Of a stretch of DNA of 64,000 nucleotides, positions 1 to 10,186 are shown one piece after another. Location of the stretch: contig CM021316.1 in the NCBI GenBank assembly GCA_010645155.1, positions 8,891,077 through 8,955,076 on the forward strand, written 5' to 3'. This DNA is from Tigriopus japonicus (Eukaryota; Arthropoda; Copepoda; Harpacticoida; Harpacticidae). Under the pieces are notes generated by a model. That model saw only the letters and a program-made list of their open reading frames with translations. It did no database searches and was not told the origin of the DNA. Position 1 is the first letter of the stretch, and every line of letters begins with the position of its first letter. The position numbers and the translations under genes are program-made.

Positions 1-1482
1 TGTCACATTTTGTTTTTGTTTCGCTCGAATTGAGTGTGACTAAAGTGGGTCAGATTGAATACAATTTTGATATGCAAATTATGGCTACCCTTCCGAGAGG
101 AAAGTGCGTGTGGATTAATGTCCATATCTGTTGACGGATGGATCCAAGCAAAGCTAGCTAGCAGCGTGCAAGCAGGAGCGAATTTCACTGCCAAACCAGC
201 ACGCGTGCACACCTTGCGGGTGTTTCGTTAAAAAGAAGATGAAATGAGTCCAACAGCTGAATATTGTTCGAGCTATGGAGAGGGATTGAGTTTCAGCTGG
301 GCTGGTCATTTTGTCTGAGGTTTAACGTTCAAAGGCGGATGGGTGGAGGAACCCACAGGGTTGGTTCAATACTGTCGGGTGGATGCGAGACGCGAATCCA
401 ACACGAGTTGAGTGCCTTTTTTAGATTGATGAAAATTGTGCTGAGTAGAACTCGGAAAGTTCAATTTATAAGCGTTTTTATGTACTGTTTTTAGAACCGG
501 AGAAAAGTTGCCGCATCGTGTTGTTTGAGAATTAAGACGCCCGGCTTCTTTTTTGAACCAACCCTGTGTCTGATATCCGCTTTGGGGCGGCCTTAAACCG
601 AGTCTGCTGGGTTTGTTTGACTTCAAAATTTAAGTCAGGGGCGCGAAAATAGGTTTAAAAGGATTTGATTCAGAGGATAGGAACATTAGCAGAAGTGCCT
701 TCAAAGAATAAGCATCAAAATTTTTGAACGTCTAAAATCATATGTGAGACATTACTAGCTGGAGTTTTGCGGTCGATGATTGTAAAGTAACCCCCTAATC
801 AATTAACAACGATTAAGGGAGTTAAGTCAGCCACTTGATAAATGTGATTAAAAACCACTTTAATTACTTCGCCAATCAAGTACAATTACAGTGTAAAACT
901 TTATTTAATAGCGATTGAAACTTCCGTTTTAAGTGTATGATAAGTCCATGTTAATAACAATATTTATGTTGTGGAGCAAACGGTGCTAATGAGTGAAATG
1001 CGTTGATTTCTCGTATATAAATGCAAGCTTCCGTTGTGAGAAATACAGTTTATTTCAATAACCAGCAAGTATCACAACCCTTTCGATTACTACAGTTGAT
1101 AATTACATTTCATTTTTTTTTTTTTGGATTGTTGGTGCTAGGGTCGGAGGGTTCTCGTCTGTGGATGTGGATTAACGTCTAAAAGTTTACTTTTAATTTA
1201 TTTACTATTAGTTTATTTGAGAAAGGTCGGGGAGGAGAATCGAACTTAGGACCTCTCTCTCTACAGGAAACTGCGTTAACCACGACACCACTTCTTTAAT
1301 AATAACAATAATATGTTTATTGCGACTCAAGATTATGTCAGGTTGTATAAAATAAAGTAAAATATTGTAAAAATATATATATGGGTTCTCATATTAATGG
1401 TAAAGTGACATGTCAAATGTTAAAAAACGTTACAATAGACAAATTATATTGTGGTATCACAGGTGAGTTGACTAGAATGGTT
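1..1482. other. Gene-free stretch with a tRNA-like/SINE-like patch
   Basis: I see no convincing coding region here. The only structured item is the tRNA-like patch near 1215-1297, listed separately. The rest is AT-rich with short random open frames that have no recognisable motif. Confidence 0.5.
1215..1297 (-). repeat. tRNA-like sequence, possible SINE head
   Basis: On the minus strand the stretch reads like a decayed tRNA: an A-box-like GTGGTTAACGCAG followed about 30 bases later by a B-box-like AAGTTCGATTCTCC. The T-arm stem does not pair well, so a working tRNA gene is unlikely. A tRNA-derived SINE head or a tRNA pseudogene fits better. Only one copy was noticed in the window. Confidence 0.3.
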
Positions 1483-1926
1483 TCAGTGCACATGAAAGAA
1501 ATGAAGAGGAGATTGACAGACAGTACAAATACAGTTGGGTAGAGGAAGATGATGAAAATCTTGGTTATTGCAGTAGACAGTGTGGGTCAGATTGAACAGA
1601 TCCTTCGTCAGTTCCCGTCTTTGGTGGAGTTGGGCAGGAAGCCGGACGAAGGTGCATGACCGCAAATATTCCGAAGGGATGTCGGGCCAAGGACAATAGG
1701 ATGTTGTCAAGTCTTTGACCGGAAAGGACAGCACATGTCCAGACATCACCTCCGGAAAGGTCAGGTTCCTAACACTGTTGGACACTAACCTTGCCAGCCC
1801 GATGGTGAGGGGCTCGGTTTCGCATAGGAAATGCGTCCATGCATTATTGGCATATTGGGGCACGCAGAGGTATCTTTTGAGGAATTTGGTAAAGGTGGCA
1901 TCTTTATTTACATTGTTAAAAAACAA
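1483..1926 (-). pseudogene. Possible C-terminal remnant of a non-LTR retrotransposon ORF2
   Basis: An open frame of about 147 codons runs on the minus strand. It carries a KFLKRYLCVPQYANNAWTHF stretch, then a LTFPEVMSG segment, and ends in a Cys/His-rich tail (CICTVC followed by HFFHVH). The pattern (FLK-x-LGVP-like block, then a short Cys/His terminus) resembles the region after the reverse transcriptase in CR1/Jockey-type LINEs. This is recognition by pattern only. No reverse transcriptase core lies upstream of it here, so if the call is right it is an isolated 3' fragment. A second LINE fragment from the other end of ORF2 lies at 6278-7240. Confidence 0.35.
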
Positions 1927-2220
1927 GCGATTAAATTGCTATTTCCTCAGTCAAGCCATCCCTGGTCAAGCATATGTTTCCAAAAGGTACATTTATACTT
2001 TACTTAAACAAACCTTTTTGGTCATTTGTTGCAACCTACAAGACATTCAATCCCCACGAGAAAAGTTTTTCGATAAACGGAAATTTTGCTGCAACTTCTA
2101 AAAACACAGAAGTCTAGTTTTATTTGGCACGCAAGGCACTCGAGGAAAGAAATTGGCACACTGATTTGTTAGCTAGCACAAGAAACATGCCAAAAACGCC
2201 AAAAATGAATCATTAGTGGC

Positions 2221-2428
2221 CAGAGGTGTTCAAACCCTGGCCCGCGAGCTGATTTCGCGTGGCCCGCGGGAGGGTCTGTCATTTTCAATAGACTGGCCCG
2301 CAGCATGATTTTTTTATTTTTTCATGAATTTTACACTAGAAATTATTTGCCGTGTTGGATGGTGTGGCCCGCGAGCGCCAACGGTCCGGCCAATTTGGCC
2401 CACTACTAAATAAGTTTGCACACCCCTG
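2221..2428. mobile_element. Non-autonomous hAT-like element (MITE), 208 bp
   Basis: The element begins CAGAGGTGTTCAAAC and ends with the inverted match GTTTGCACACCCCTG, a terminal inverted repeat typical of hAT/Charlie-type MITEs. The inside is rich in GGCCCGCG blocks, also common in that group. The expected 8-bp target duplication is degraded (left TTAGTGGC, right ATTTAGCC), so the insertion is probably old. It has no coding capacity. Confidence 0.6.
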
Positions 2429-3207
2429 ATTTAGCCGAAAAGAAGAAAGAGGCACACGAATAGAGACGAACTTTACAGAAAATCAGAAGAAAGGAGGCAA
2501 ACTAAATGAAGTTAGGGGAAAACATCTAAAAACAACCAGCAAGGCTTGTAATCACTATTAGGGATGATTTGTCAATAAAAACTATCTTTAAATAACACCA
2601 AAATAAAAATTTAGTGGATTAATCAATGTTGCTTTTTTTGTTAAAATTTGTAGGGTTAACTTTTTGTACTATTTTGCCATTTCAATTGAAAATCTATCTA
2701 ACCTTACTTTAACTCACTTTTTTCCCAACCACACAGGCATGCTAAGAGATTCTCATAGCTTGATTATTTTTATTATCTTTGCACAGGCTACCTTTTGCTC
2801 TTGCTGTTTTTATTTCTGCACTTTTTTGCCTGTTGATTTATTTCGTACATCATCTGATTCATCTTTCTTGGCGTACTCTAAACATTTCTTTGTTCGTGCT
2901 TCCTTATTTTCTGGTTGTGCCAATCTCATGTGTGCTAAGCGGTAAAGTGTTTGTTGTTTGCGAATTTAGTTGTCTCTCTTTCATAATTTGTATATCAATC
3001 ACCGAGTAACTTTACCAAACCATGAAAAAAATGTTACATGCTAGAGTTATGGCAATTACATTCAACGTAATTGCACTCAGTTATGTAATTTGATCTCCGA
3101 AAAGACAACAGGTGTGACTCTGCCTTCCCATTGCATTCAAAATTGGCAGCCTGATTTGCCTGAAAAAGTACTATTGAAGTAACAACCACAATTTATTTCG
3201 TATTATT
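2429..3207. other. Gene-free spacer downstream of the glutathione peroxidase gene
   Basis: AT-rich DNA with no coding signal I can support. The open frame near 2664-3009 is hydrophobic and low in complexity and shows no motif. Confidence 0.5.
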
Positions 3208-3210
3208 TCC

Positions 3211-3216
3211 TTTATT
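3211..3216 (-). promoter_or_regulatory. Polyadenylation signal AATAAA of the glutathione peroxidase gene
   Basis: TTTATT on the plus strand is AATAAA on the minus strand, about 240 bases after the stop codon. A second one lies at 3192-3197. Both lie beyond the predicted SECIS hairpin, so that hairpin would be inside the 3' UTR. Confidence 0.5.
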
Positions 3217-3314
3217 GCATTCGGTGTTCATGACTCAAATCAAACAGTAACTGTTGCCAATCTTCGGTCTGTGGAAACCACTGAATGCATTTTGAATCCC
3301 CACATTCCTCCAAC

Positions 3315-3380
3315 TGGGCTCTCATCCACCGCGCTCATCCATGAGGCATGGTTTATAAGCAACGGTTTCATTGTAGTCCA
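3315..3380 (-). promoter_or_regulatory. Predicted SECIS element (type II) in the 3' UTR
   Basis: On the minus strand an ATGA (3371-3368) is followed by ACCGTTGC, which pairs with GCGCGGT downstream with one wobble and one bulge, and then by GGAT (3327-3324), which fits the NGAN side of the non-Watson-Crick core. Above the stem an AAA bulge (3354-3352) precedes a perfect mini-hairpin, CCATG-CCT-CATGG. This is the layout of a type II SECIS. Weaker pairing of GGACT with AGCCC extends the lower helix. It lies about 80 bases after the stop of a gene with an in-frame UGA at the family's selenocysteine position, which is where a SECIS is needed. Confidence 0.75.
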
Positions 3381-3456
3381 TGATTTGATGAAAGATCATG
3401 ATCCTGAATACTCAGGTTTGATTTAAATACGCTATGATTTGTTTTGTCGAATATCC

Positions 3457-4787
3457 TTAGTATTCATTGGTGGTAAATAAGTCAGCTTCCGTCGTATAAA
3501 TAGCTTCTTCCTCTTTGTACTCCTCGTTTAGGAGCTCATCAATGTCAGGGATTAACTGCAATGGATCGGTGTTTGAATGGTATCGTTTGTAAGGTAGACC
3601 GTTCTTGCGAATTAGGAACTTTTCAAAGTTCCACTTTATATCCTTGGCGTTAAGAGGACTCCACCAAAGGCTTTCCTTGGGCCAAAACTGCTTCCAAGGA
3701 GGTGGGCATACATCCTATAAAAAAAATTAAAAGGACGATGAAACTCGTGCAGGTATACAAGAACCACGCAATTTCTGGACCGTAAGGCTAGCGATGACAA
3801 TTATGAACTCAAACCAGTGTTTTCTTCTGCAAATAAGAACTTGCTTGGATTGGCTTGACGACGACCTTTCATTTTCAACTCAATGGAATGTTGGATTGAA
3901 AAGTCGTGATCTCTTAAACTTATGCACTGGAAAGAACATAGAATGAATGAGCTCGCCCTTTTGCGATAAAACAATTACCCGAAGAGGACTAGCTTATTTA
4001 TTCTGTGTTTGATTATGCATTGAGCTTTAACAGAGCATGACATTAAGCTCTAACGTTAGACTGAGCTGAAAATTACAATACATGGTCTACCTAAAATTAG
4101 TTATGTCTCACTTGCAGAAAAACGCAACTGAACCCTTTGCACTGCAAATCGTAATTCTTGTCTCTAGCCTCCAAGTCCAGAGAAGTTTAGAGGTTCTTCA
4201 ATTGTCAAACATGTGGAATTTGATATCCAAACTTACCGTAAGATGATCGAAAAGTGGGTGATTGTCATCACCATTGACATCCACTTTCCATGTGAGAGGG
4301 AACTTGGGTTCATAAGGATACCCTTGCTGCAGACCAGGTCTCACATATTTCATGCCATTGAGAATCTCGGTGGCGTTGGCCCCAGGCTCCTGCTTCCCAA
4401 ATTGGTTGCATGGGAACGCCAGGATCCGGAAATCCGAGCTCTCACCATACTTATCAACTAGTGCATTCAGTGTAAAGTATTGAGGGGTGAACCCTCAGTA
4501 GGAGGCGACATTCACCACCAACAAAACCTAAAGTGATACCATGAGTCCATAAAGATGTTTTCCCATAATTGAATTGTTTTCTTTGTCCTTACCTTGCCGG
4601 CAAAATCGGCTAAGGAAATGTTTGTGGTCCTTTCAATGTCTTCTGCGAAGAATTCAGACTTATATATTCTGTCATTGTCATTCGGGTTACACACCTCGAA
4701 TTTGATACTCTCAGTCTGCGATAATTTGGCTTCCGACACGTGGCTTAAGGCCAATAAGGACAAGGCTGCCGCAAAAAACCATGCCAT
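3457..4787 (-). CDS. Secreted selenocysteine glutathione peroxidase (3 exons)
   Basis: Glutathione peroxidase reduces hydrogen peroxide and organic hydroperoxides. Coding exons on the minus strand are 4787-4593, 4527-4237 and 3714-3457, with GTAAGG and GTAAGT donors and TTTAG and ATAG acceptors. The product is about 247 residues. It starts with a hydrophobic signal-like peptide (about residues 1-20), so it is probably secreted, as in the GPx3 group. Exon 2 reads VVNVASY, then an in-frame TGA (4497-4495), then GFTPQY. The TGA sits exactly where the family has selenocysteine (residue 76). The other catalytic residues are present: Gln111 in FGKQEP and Trp190-Asn191 in KWNFEKFL. A SECIS-like hairpin lies in the 3' UTR. 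A standard gene finder would read the TGA as a stop and break the gene. Which GPx subgroup it belongs to is not settled. Confidence 0.93.
4495..4497 (-). other. UGA codon read as selenocysteine (Sec76)
   Basis: The codon lies in frame between NVASY and GFTPQY, the conserved active-site loop of glutathione peroxidases. The frame stays open and conserved on both sides, through exon 3, so this is recoding and not a null mutation. Confidence 0.9.
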
Positions 4788-6277
4788 GATGGCGGTTCTT
4801 GTAAATGGATTCTTCTTTTTCTCTAAAGTTGTGCGTTACAATCTGAAACTTTACTTCTTGACGCACTAAGGTGTACTAAAATCCTTGAAGCTGTGTTTAC
4901 GACCTTTATGTGAGGATGACGATGCCATGCACGGCTAAATCTCCTGATCAAGCTTTAATCACACAGTGTACATAAGGCAGAGCAGAGCGTATCCACTTCC
5001 AAGAACAATGGAAAATTTTCAACAACGAACGAGCAATGGGAGAATCGCAGCATTGAGAGTTGAACATAGCAACGGATAATTGCTCGGAAATACTTCATAC
5101 TTATTTCCTACAGTGTAACATTTCAATGTGAACGTGTAGCGACGTGGTAATGTCGATTGTTTTGTAACGTTGAGCTTTGGCAGGAACTGGTTTGATGACA
5201 TTTCCATGGATGCAGTACTACATGAATGGGTTTGTCTGTCTCGGTTTGGCTTTTCACTCAATCATGTTTGTTGACGAGGCAGATCGTTGACGAGAAAAAA
5301 TTGGCCAAAATCAGACACGACATTCATAGTGGAGCCATATCATCTCGTATTGATCCTATCATTTACTATATTGTCATGAAACTGGAGTTAATCAAAAGGC
5401 ATTTGATACAGAGATGGCTTTTCGAATTGGTTGCCAAGTCTTATAGGATAGTACTTTGATGCTCATTGAGAATAAAACAGATGGTTGGAACCTATGTCCT
5501 ATATGTAACCACTTGTATAAATGTACTTTACTTATCCCTTGAGTGAGGCAGTTTATGCAATTAGGTTCAAATTCATAATTTTAACCTGTACAATGTTTTT
5601 TATTTACTTTCGCATATGTATGTAACCTTGTTAGGTTGGAGAGGCTTGAAACTGAGAAGAATGTTTGCGTACACATGAAGCACTGTAATTGGGTAAAATA
5701 AACCTTCAACGAGAAAGAATACCTGTACAGGTTACATCAAGATAACAATGTTTGGAGTGAAGATGAATTTCTTCGAAAAACAACAGAATTCCAGTCCATT
5801 AAGCGATTGAATAAATAAAACAGCAGTTGTTCATCCCTACTTAATTCGTGGCTTGAAACGAGAACACTGCCGCTAAATGGCACCTTACAAGAACGTACCC
5901 CACATGCAAAGACGTTGGCTGTGTAAGAATAAAGACGAACAGGTTTTACAATACATCTTTTTTTCCACCTAAGGCGCATTTCCCAAACAAACAACTCAAG
6001 GTCCTTGTGAGCTCACCAAAGAGGACTCTAGAAAAAAATAGGATTGGGCTTGACACAATTCTACTTGAAACTGCATGCGTTAACTGGACTTAGTCATAGA
6101 AGTCTTGACTTAGCATAGCTCGACCATCGGATGGCAGTGACGATTAAAAGTAGGGCCACTGTTTAAGGCAAATAAGCATATATTGTTAAAATTCGTTGAT
6201 TTCGGACCCATATGGCTTTTCTTTGTTTCCTTGCTTTTTTTCATGTTCAACCCTCTTCATTGTGAAATTTCTGCTAT
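4788..6277. other. Spacer upstream of the glutathione peroxidase gene
   Basis: The part next to 4788 should hold the 5' UTR and promoter of the minus-strand peroxidase. I could not identify a TATA box or other element with confidence. The remainder is AT-rich with no supportable gene or repeat. Confidence 0.4.
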
Positions 6278-7240
6278 TTGACTCCATTGCCCAGGCTGAT
6301 CAAATCCAAGAACCCGAGCAATTGCCCATGTTCCAAGACCTCAGAGTTTGTTAGTGATGTTTCAAAAGCCAACTTCTCTGCATTCCGCATGTATCTAAAT
6401 GAATTTGATTGGGCATCTCTTTTGCTGGACCGTTCCGTTGACCAGGCTTGGCTTTTACTGAAAAGGGTCCTTTTATTAGGCATGGAACAATTCATATCCA
6501 CCAGACCTAGGCACTCGATAAACCGTCCTCTTTGGTTGAGACATTCCCTTTTGATCGATATTCGCAAGAAAAATAGAATGTGGAAGAAGTTCAAGAGCAG
6601 CGGTCTTGCAATTGACAAGCAAGAATATCAGGCAATGAAAAAGGACATTGCTAGGAGGGTAAAAAAGCAAAAGTCGAATACGAAGGAAAACTCGCCAAAA
6701 AGTGTAACATTAAGTCATTTTACGGTTATGTGAGGAGAACCTCGCAGGCTACCCAGCAGGTAGGTCCCTTACTGGATTCAACTGGAACTCTACAAGAAGA
6801 TAACGAGGTCATCACAGGGTTACTTAATGATCATTTTGCTTCAATCAGAAACGCTCCAGATCGCGTCCACTTCCAGAAATATGCAACCAGAACGGGACTT
6901 GCTAACGCGATGGACACGGACCGGACTCGAATGAATCATGTAAACTTTCACTCAAGCGATATTCTTAGTGTAATTGTCAAGCAAAAGCATGGAACATCTT
7001 CTGGACCAGACGGAATTTCTATGTCAGTGGTAAAGCATCTGGGAGGTGCTACCATGGGCCCTTTGGAAATTTTATTCAATGCATCAATGGCGGTTGGAAC
7101 AGTACCTCAAGAGTGGAAGCTTGCCCATGTGTTCCCACTTTTAAGGGAGGCTGTACAAAGACTCTTTCATCACATAGATAAATATCTCCCCTAAGAGAAC
7201 TCCGCCTAACTTTGGGAATAGACTGTCGAAAATATCATGT
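6278..7240 (+). pseudogene. Broken non-LTR retrotransposon ORF2 (linker and start of reverse transcriptase)
   Basis: Two overlapping frames together encode a CR1/Jockey-type ORF2 segment. The first (6278 to about 6665) has the basic linker between endonuclease and reverse transcriptase (RPLWLRHS, RKKNRMWKKFK). After a frameshift in an A-run near 6660-6670 the second frame continues with KSFYGYVRR, then SSGPDGIS and VPQEWKLAHV, which are the opening blocks of the reverse transcriptase. Beyond about 7140 a further frameshift follows, with only scraps such as a TVENIM-like end. Endonuclease, palm (catalytic YxDD) and 3' end are missing. It is a dead, 5'- and 3'-truncated copy. Confidence 0.75.
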
Positions 7241-9033
7241 AATTGCATTTCTACTGAAGCATTACTACAATAGAAGTCTCTTAAAACGCATGGTGGTTAA
7301 AATTTCTGTTTAAGTGTTTGCTCAAATGCCAAGGCTTCTAATTACGATTTTTGATGTAACAGTGTCATAATGAAGATATCTTGTGAATACATATATATTA
7401 AAAGTAGCTTAAATAACTATATAAATTCACTTAAAACCATTAAAACCAATATACTTTCCCAAACCAAGATAATAGATATTGAGAGGGTCCTTAGTTTTGA
7501 ATTGATGCGAAATTTGATCAATATCTATTGAGCAGATCAATAACTATCATTACTTGAAAACTTTAAAATGCATCGAATTATGCCATGAAATGCTCCGGCT
7601 ATATGCTGCAGCGATTGCCAAGAAAAATAATTTACATTATCGATGTTGCAAAAATAAATGACAATTTTTCGTTTCTCTATGATTCTGTCTTGATTGTAAG
7701 ATTGATATATAATATAACTTAAAACTGACTTCCACACCAACGATATGATGGTAAAAAAATACGATTGATGATATTCAATTTGAGAAAGATTTTACGTAAA
7801 CTTGTATCAGGACGTCCTTCTTTTTACAGGTCTTCAATAGCATTTAATCTATTGTTCTTCGCTCTTTGTAATTAATACTAAAGAACCAAGATTTACTGAC
7901 AACGTTTTATTAGACAATATTTCAATTATATTCCTCATTACAACATTCCAAATCAGCCAGCATCAAGTCATCGAAGTATTTTGGAAAGTTACCTGTTGGT
8001 AATATTGTTAATTCATTTAAGGCATCTCTTGTGTTATCAAAGTACGAAAAATTCCAGCAAATCACAATTGTGACAATTGAAGTCATTGCTTTGTTCAAAA
8101 ACTAATGCATCATCATGTCTCGATTCCCCATTAAGTTATGCAGATCGGTTCAAATGAAACATCTAAGCTTCTAATTTTCATTCAAGGCTAAAAATAAATG
8201 CTGATTCATCCGTCTATACCAGTTCAGTGTCAATTTTCAGTTGCCATTTTCGTATTGATAGCATTTTGTACGCTGTGTGATTGGAAGTATGTTTTAAATG
8301 ATATTAGAACATTTTTACCATTGAACTATATTAAAAAATCAAATAAATATGTGGCAGTACTTTTCAACTTCAAAACTAGTTTCAAAAGACTTGGGAATTT
8401 AATAACGACTTCTTCGGCATTAAAACAATAAATATACATCGTATGCCTATTTTTTGTTGATTTTTATTCAATAACATGATTATTGAGTTTTTAAACCTTT
8501 TGAATGCTAGCCTGTGCCTTTTATTATCTGTAACATCTCCCAAGTGATAGAAATCTGAAGGAAGATCAATTTTGAGATGATAATTGGAAAAGGTACAAAA
8601 TGATTGATGGTCAGTTTCAGAGATAGATTGAAGCAATTTAGTACCTTTAGGAGGGAGTGATCTTGATGATATTTCAAATATGAATTACTTTTCAATTTCA
8701 ATTATGTCAAGTGACATAAGAGCTTAGTTGGAGGTTTCCATAGTAAACATAAATTTAAAGAAGTAGTGAATAGAAGCACCTTTTTATTTTTGTAAAATAA
8801 ATTGCGTTGCCGTTTTGGTCATAGAGCAAAGGAACAAATTCACGTAAAATTTTGTATATTGTCAAATTCAATTCAATTCGACTCAAGTTTGGGTCCAGGA
8901 ATTTTCCGTCATGTTATTAGGTCTGGAATTCTTGCAATTGTCCTATTCATTCTTTGGGATATTTCTACGGTCAGCTTGAGTTCTTAAAAAGAGTTTCTTG
9001 AGTGTTGACGACGTTCAAAAAGATATTCGTAGT
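7241..9033. other. AT-rich gene-free stretch
   Basis: No coding region, RNA gene or repeat that I can support. The open frames here are short and composed of low-complexity AT-rich codons. Confidence 0.5.
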
Positions 9034-9199
9034 CAAGGATGGCTCAAGCCAGGATTACTTTCAAAATACTCATTGGGTCCGATTAGAACAATGAAAATTC
9101 AACGGAACAATATATTTGTTGCAAAAACCTCACATTTTAGTACAATGATCGGACCCAGTGTGTATTTTTGAAATTCGTCCTGACGTACAGTGGTTCCTG
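9034..9199. mobile_element. 166-bp MITE, copy 1 (7-bp target duplication)
   Basis: The segment is an inverted match to 22230-22395. Within each copy the two ends are partly complementary, each carrying TTCAAAATAC and GGTCCGAT-like blocks. Both copies sit between identical 7-bp repeats; here it is TCGTAGT on each side. This is a small hairpin-forming MITE. Its right end lies about 210 bp upstream of the TMEM126-like start codon, so it may be in that gene's promoter or 5' UTR. Confidence 0.7.
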
Positions 9200-9412
9200 T
9201 CGTAGTAAAATCTTTGGAAAAGGCGTGAAATCAAGAAAACTAGCTTGCTCATCCATCTAGTCACACTGAGTTATTGTCTCATGTGTTGTTGTTATTGTCA
9301 TTGGAACGAACAATCATGGCTTCTCAGCAACCTTAACCTCCCATCCAGCCATCCAGCCATCCACTCATTCATTGTGTCCCTCGTCCTCCTCAACGTTCAG
9401 ATTTCGTCCGTC

Positions 9413-10066
9413 ATGAGTTCGGATTCGTTCCTCAAAGCCCGTGCGTCGCAAGATCTCAGCCAGTACGATTGCGTCAACGTCGCCGAGGCCCTGGCTTTTG
9501 CCAAGTACACCCTCGATCATTGGCAACCCGCCTCCGATACCTACATTTTGCGCTATGGCAGCGCCATCCCCACCTTGGTCTCCACCGCCACGGCCTTGGC
9601 AATTTCCAACAGAATCTTGGCCCGCGAAATGATCCGGATGCGATTTGGTGCCGGGGTGATTATCCGAGCGGCGGTGGCCGTGCCTTCATCGTTTGCCTCG
9701 TTCATGTTCCACAAATTCGTGACTCACGATATTCTCTTAGGAGAAACGCCCTGTCCGATTTGCGTTCAGGTCCGATCCGCCTCTTATCAGGTGATGATGG
9801 GCTTTGCTCTGGGCGGATCGTGTGCCGTGGTTGTGAGTCAATTGGCCCTGATGACCTTTTCCAATCGAAAAGTGCCCGAATTTTTTAGCCGGAATGGGTT
9901 GGTTTACCTCCGGAACTTGGCCCTCAAGTCCAAGGGCTTGTTGGTTACGTCGCTGTTGGTCCATTTGGTCACGGGATTTGGCTTGAGTATCTTGGAACAA
10001 CGATCTTGGTGGAGTATCAATGAGGAATTAAAAAGACGATTGGAGCGCGAGAAGATCGTCGTGTGA
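9413..10066 (+). CDS. TMEM126-like mitochondrial inner membrane protein
   Basis: TMEM126 proteins are small multi-pass proteins of the mitochondrial inner membrane linked to complex I assembly. The frame encodes 217 residues from the ATG at 9413. Several hydrophobic segments are visible (around residues 50-70, 80-100, 125-145 and 180-200), separated by a GETPCPICVQVRSA segment that matches the family's Cys-rich turn followed by TRSG-like residues. The open frame extends upstream to 9245, but that part is low in complexity and unlike the family, so I chose 9413. The gene has no intron in this stretch. Its stop lies only 120 bp before the start of SAMM50 on the same strand. Whether it is closer to TMEM126A or TMEM126B cannot be said. 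Confidence 0.75.
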   Translation: MSSDSFLKARASQDLSQYDCVNVAEALAFAKYTLDHWQPASDTYILRYGSAIPTLVSTATALAISNRILAREMIRMRFGAGVIIRAAVAVPSSFASFMFHKFVTHDILLGETPCPICVQVRSASYQVMMGFALGGSCAVVVSQLALMTFSNRKVPEFFSRNGLVYLRNLALKSKGLLVTSLLVHLVTGFGLSILEQRSWWSINEELKRRLEREKIVV

Positions 10067-10186
10067 AGTTGTTGTGATGATTGGCTTGAACACGAGATAT
10101 ATGATGCATTCTTTCCGATTTATTCTTATTTGGAGAAACCACGCTAATCGAGCCTTTTGACTCTTATTTAAGGTTGATGAGCCGAA

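Noticed and set aside
1215..1297. Functional tRNA gene
   Set aside because: A- and B-box-like blocks exist, but the T stem does not pair and no full cloverleaf can be drawn.
2664..3009. Hydrophobic open frames
   Set aside because: T-rich DNA gives runs of Phe and Leu in any frame; no motif and no gene context.
5226..5459. Small open frame with a hydrophobic start
   Set aside because: No splice context, no recognisable motif, and a composition like the surrounding non-coding DNA.
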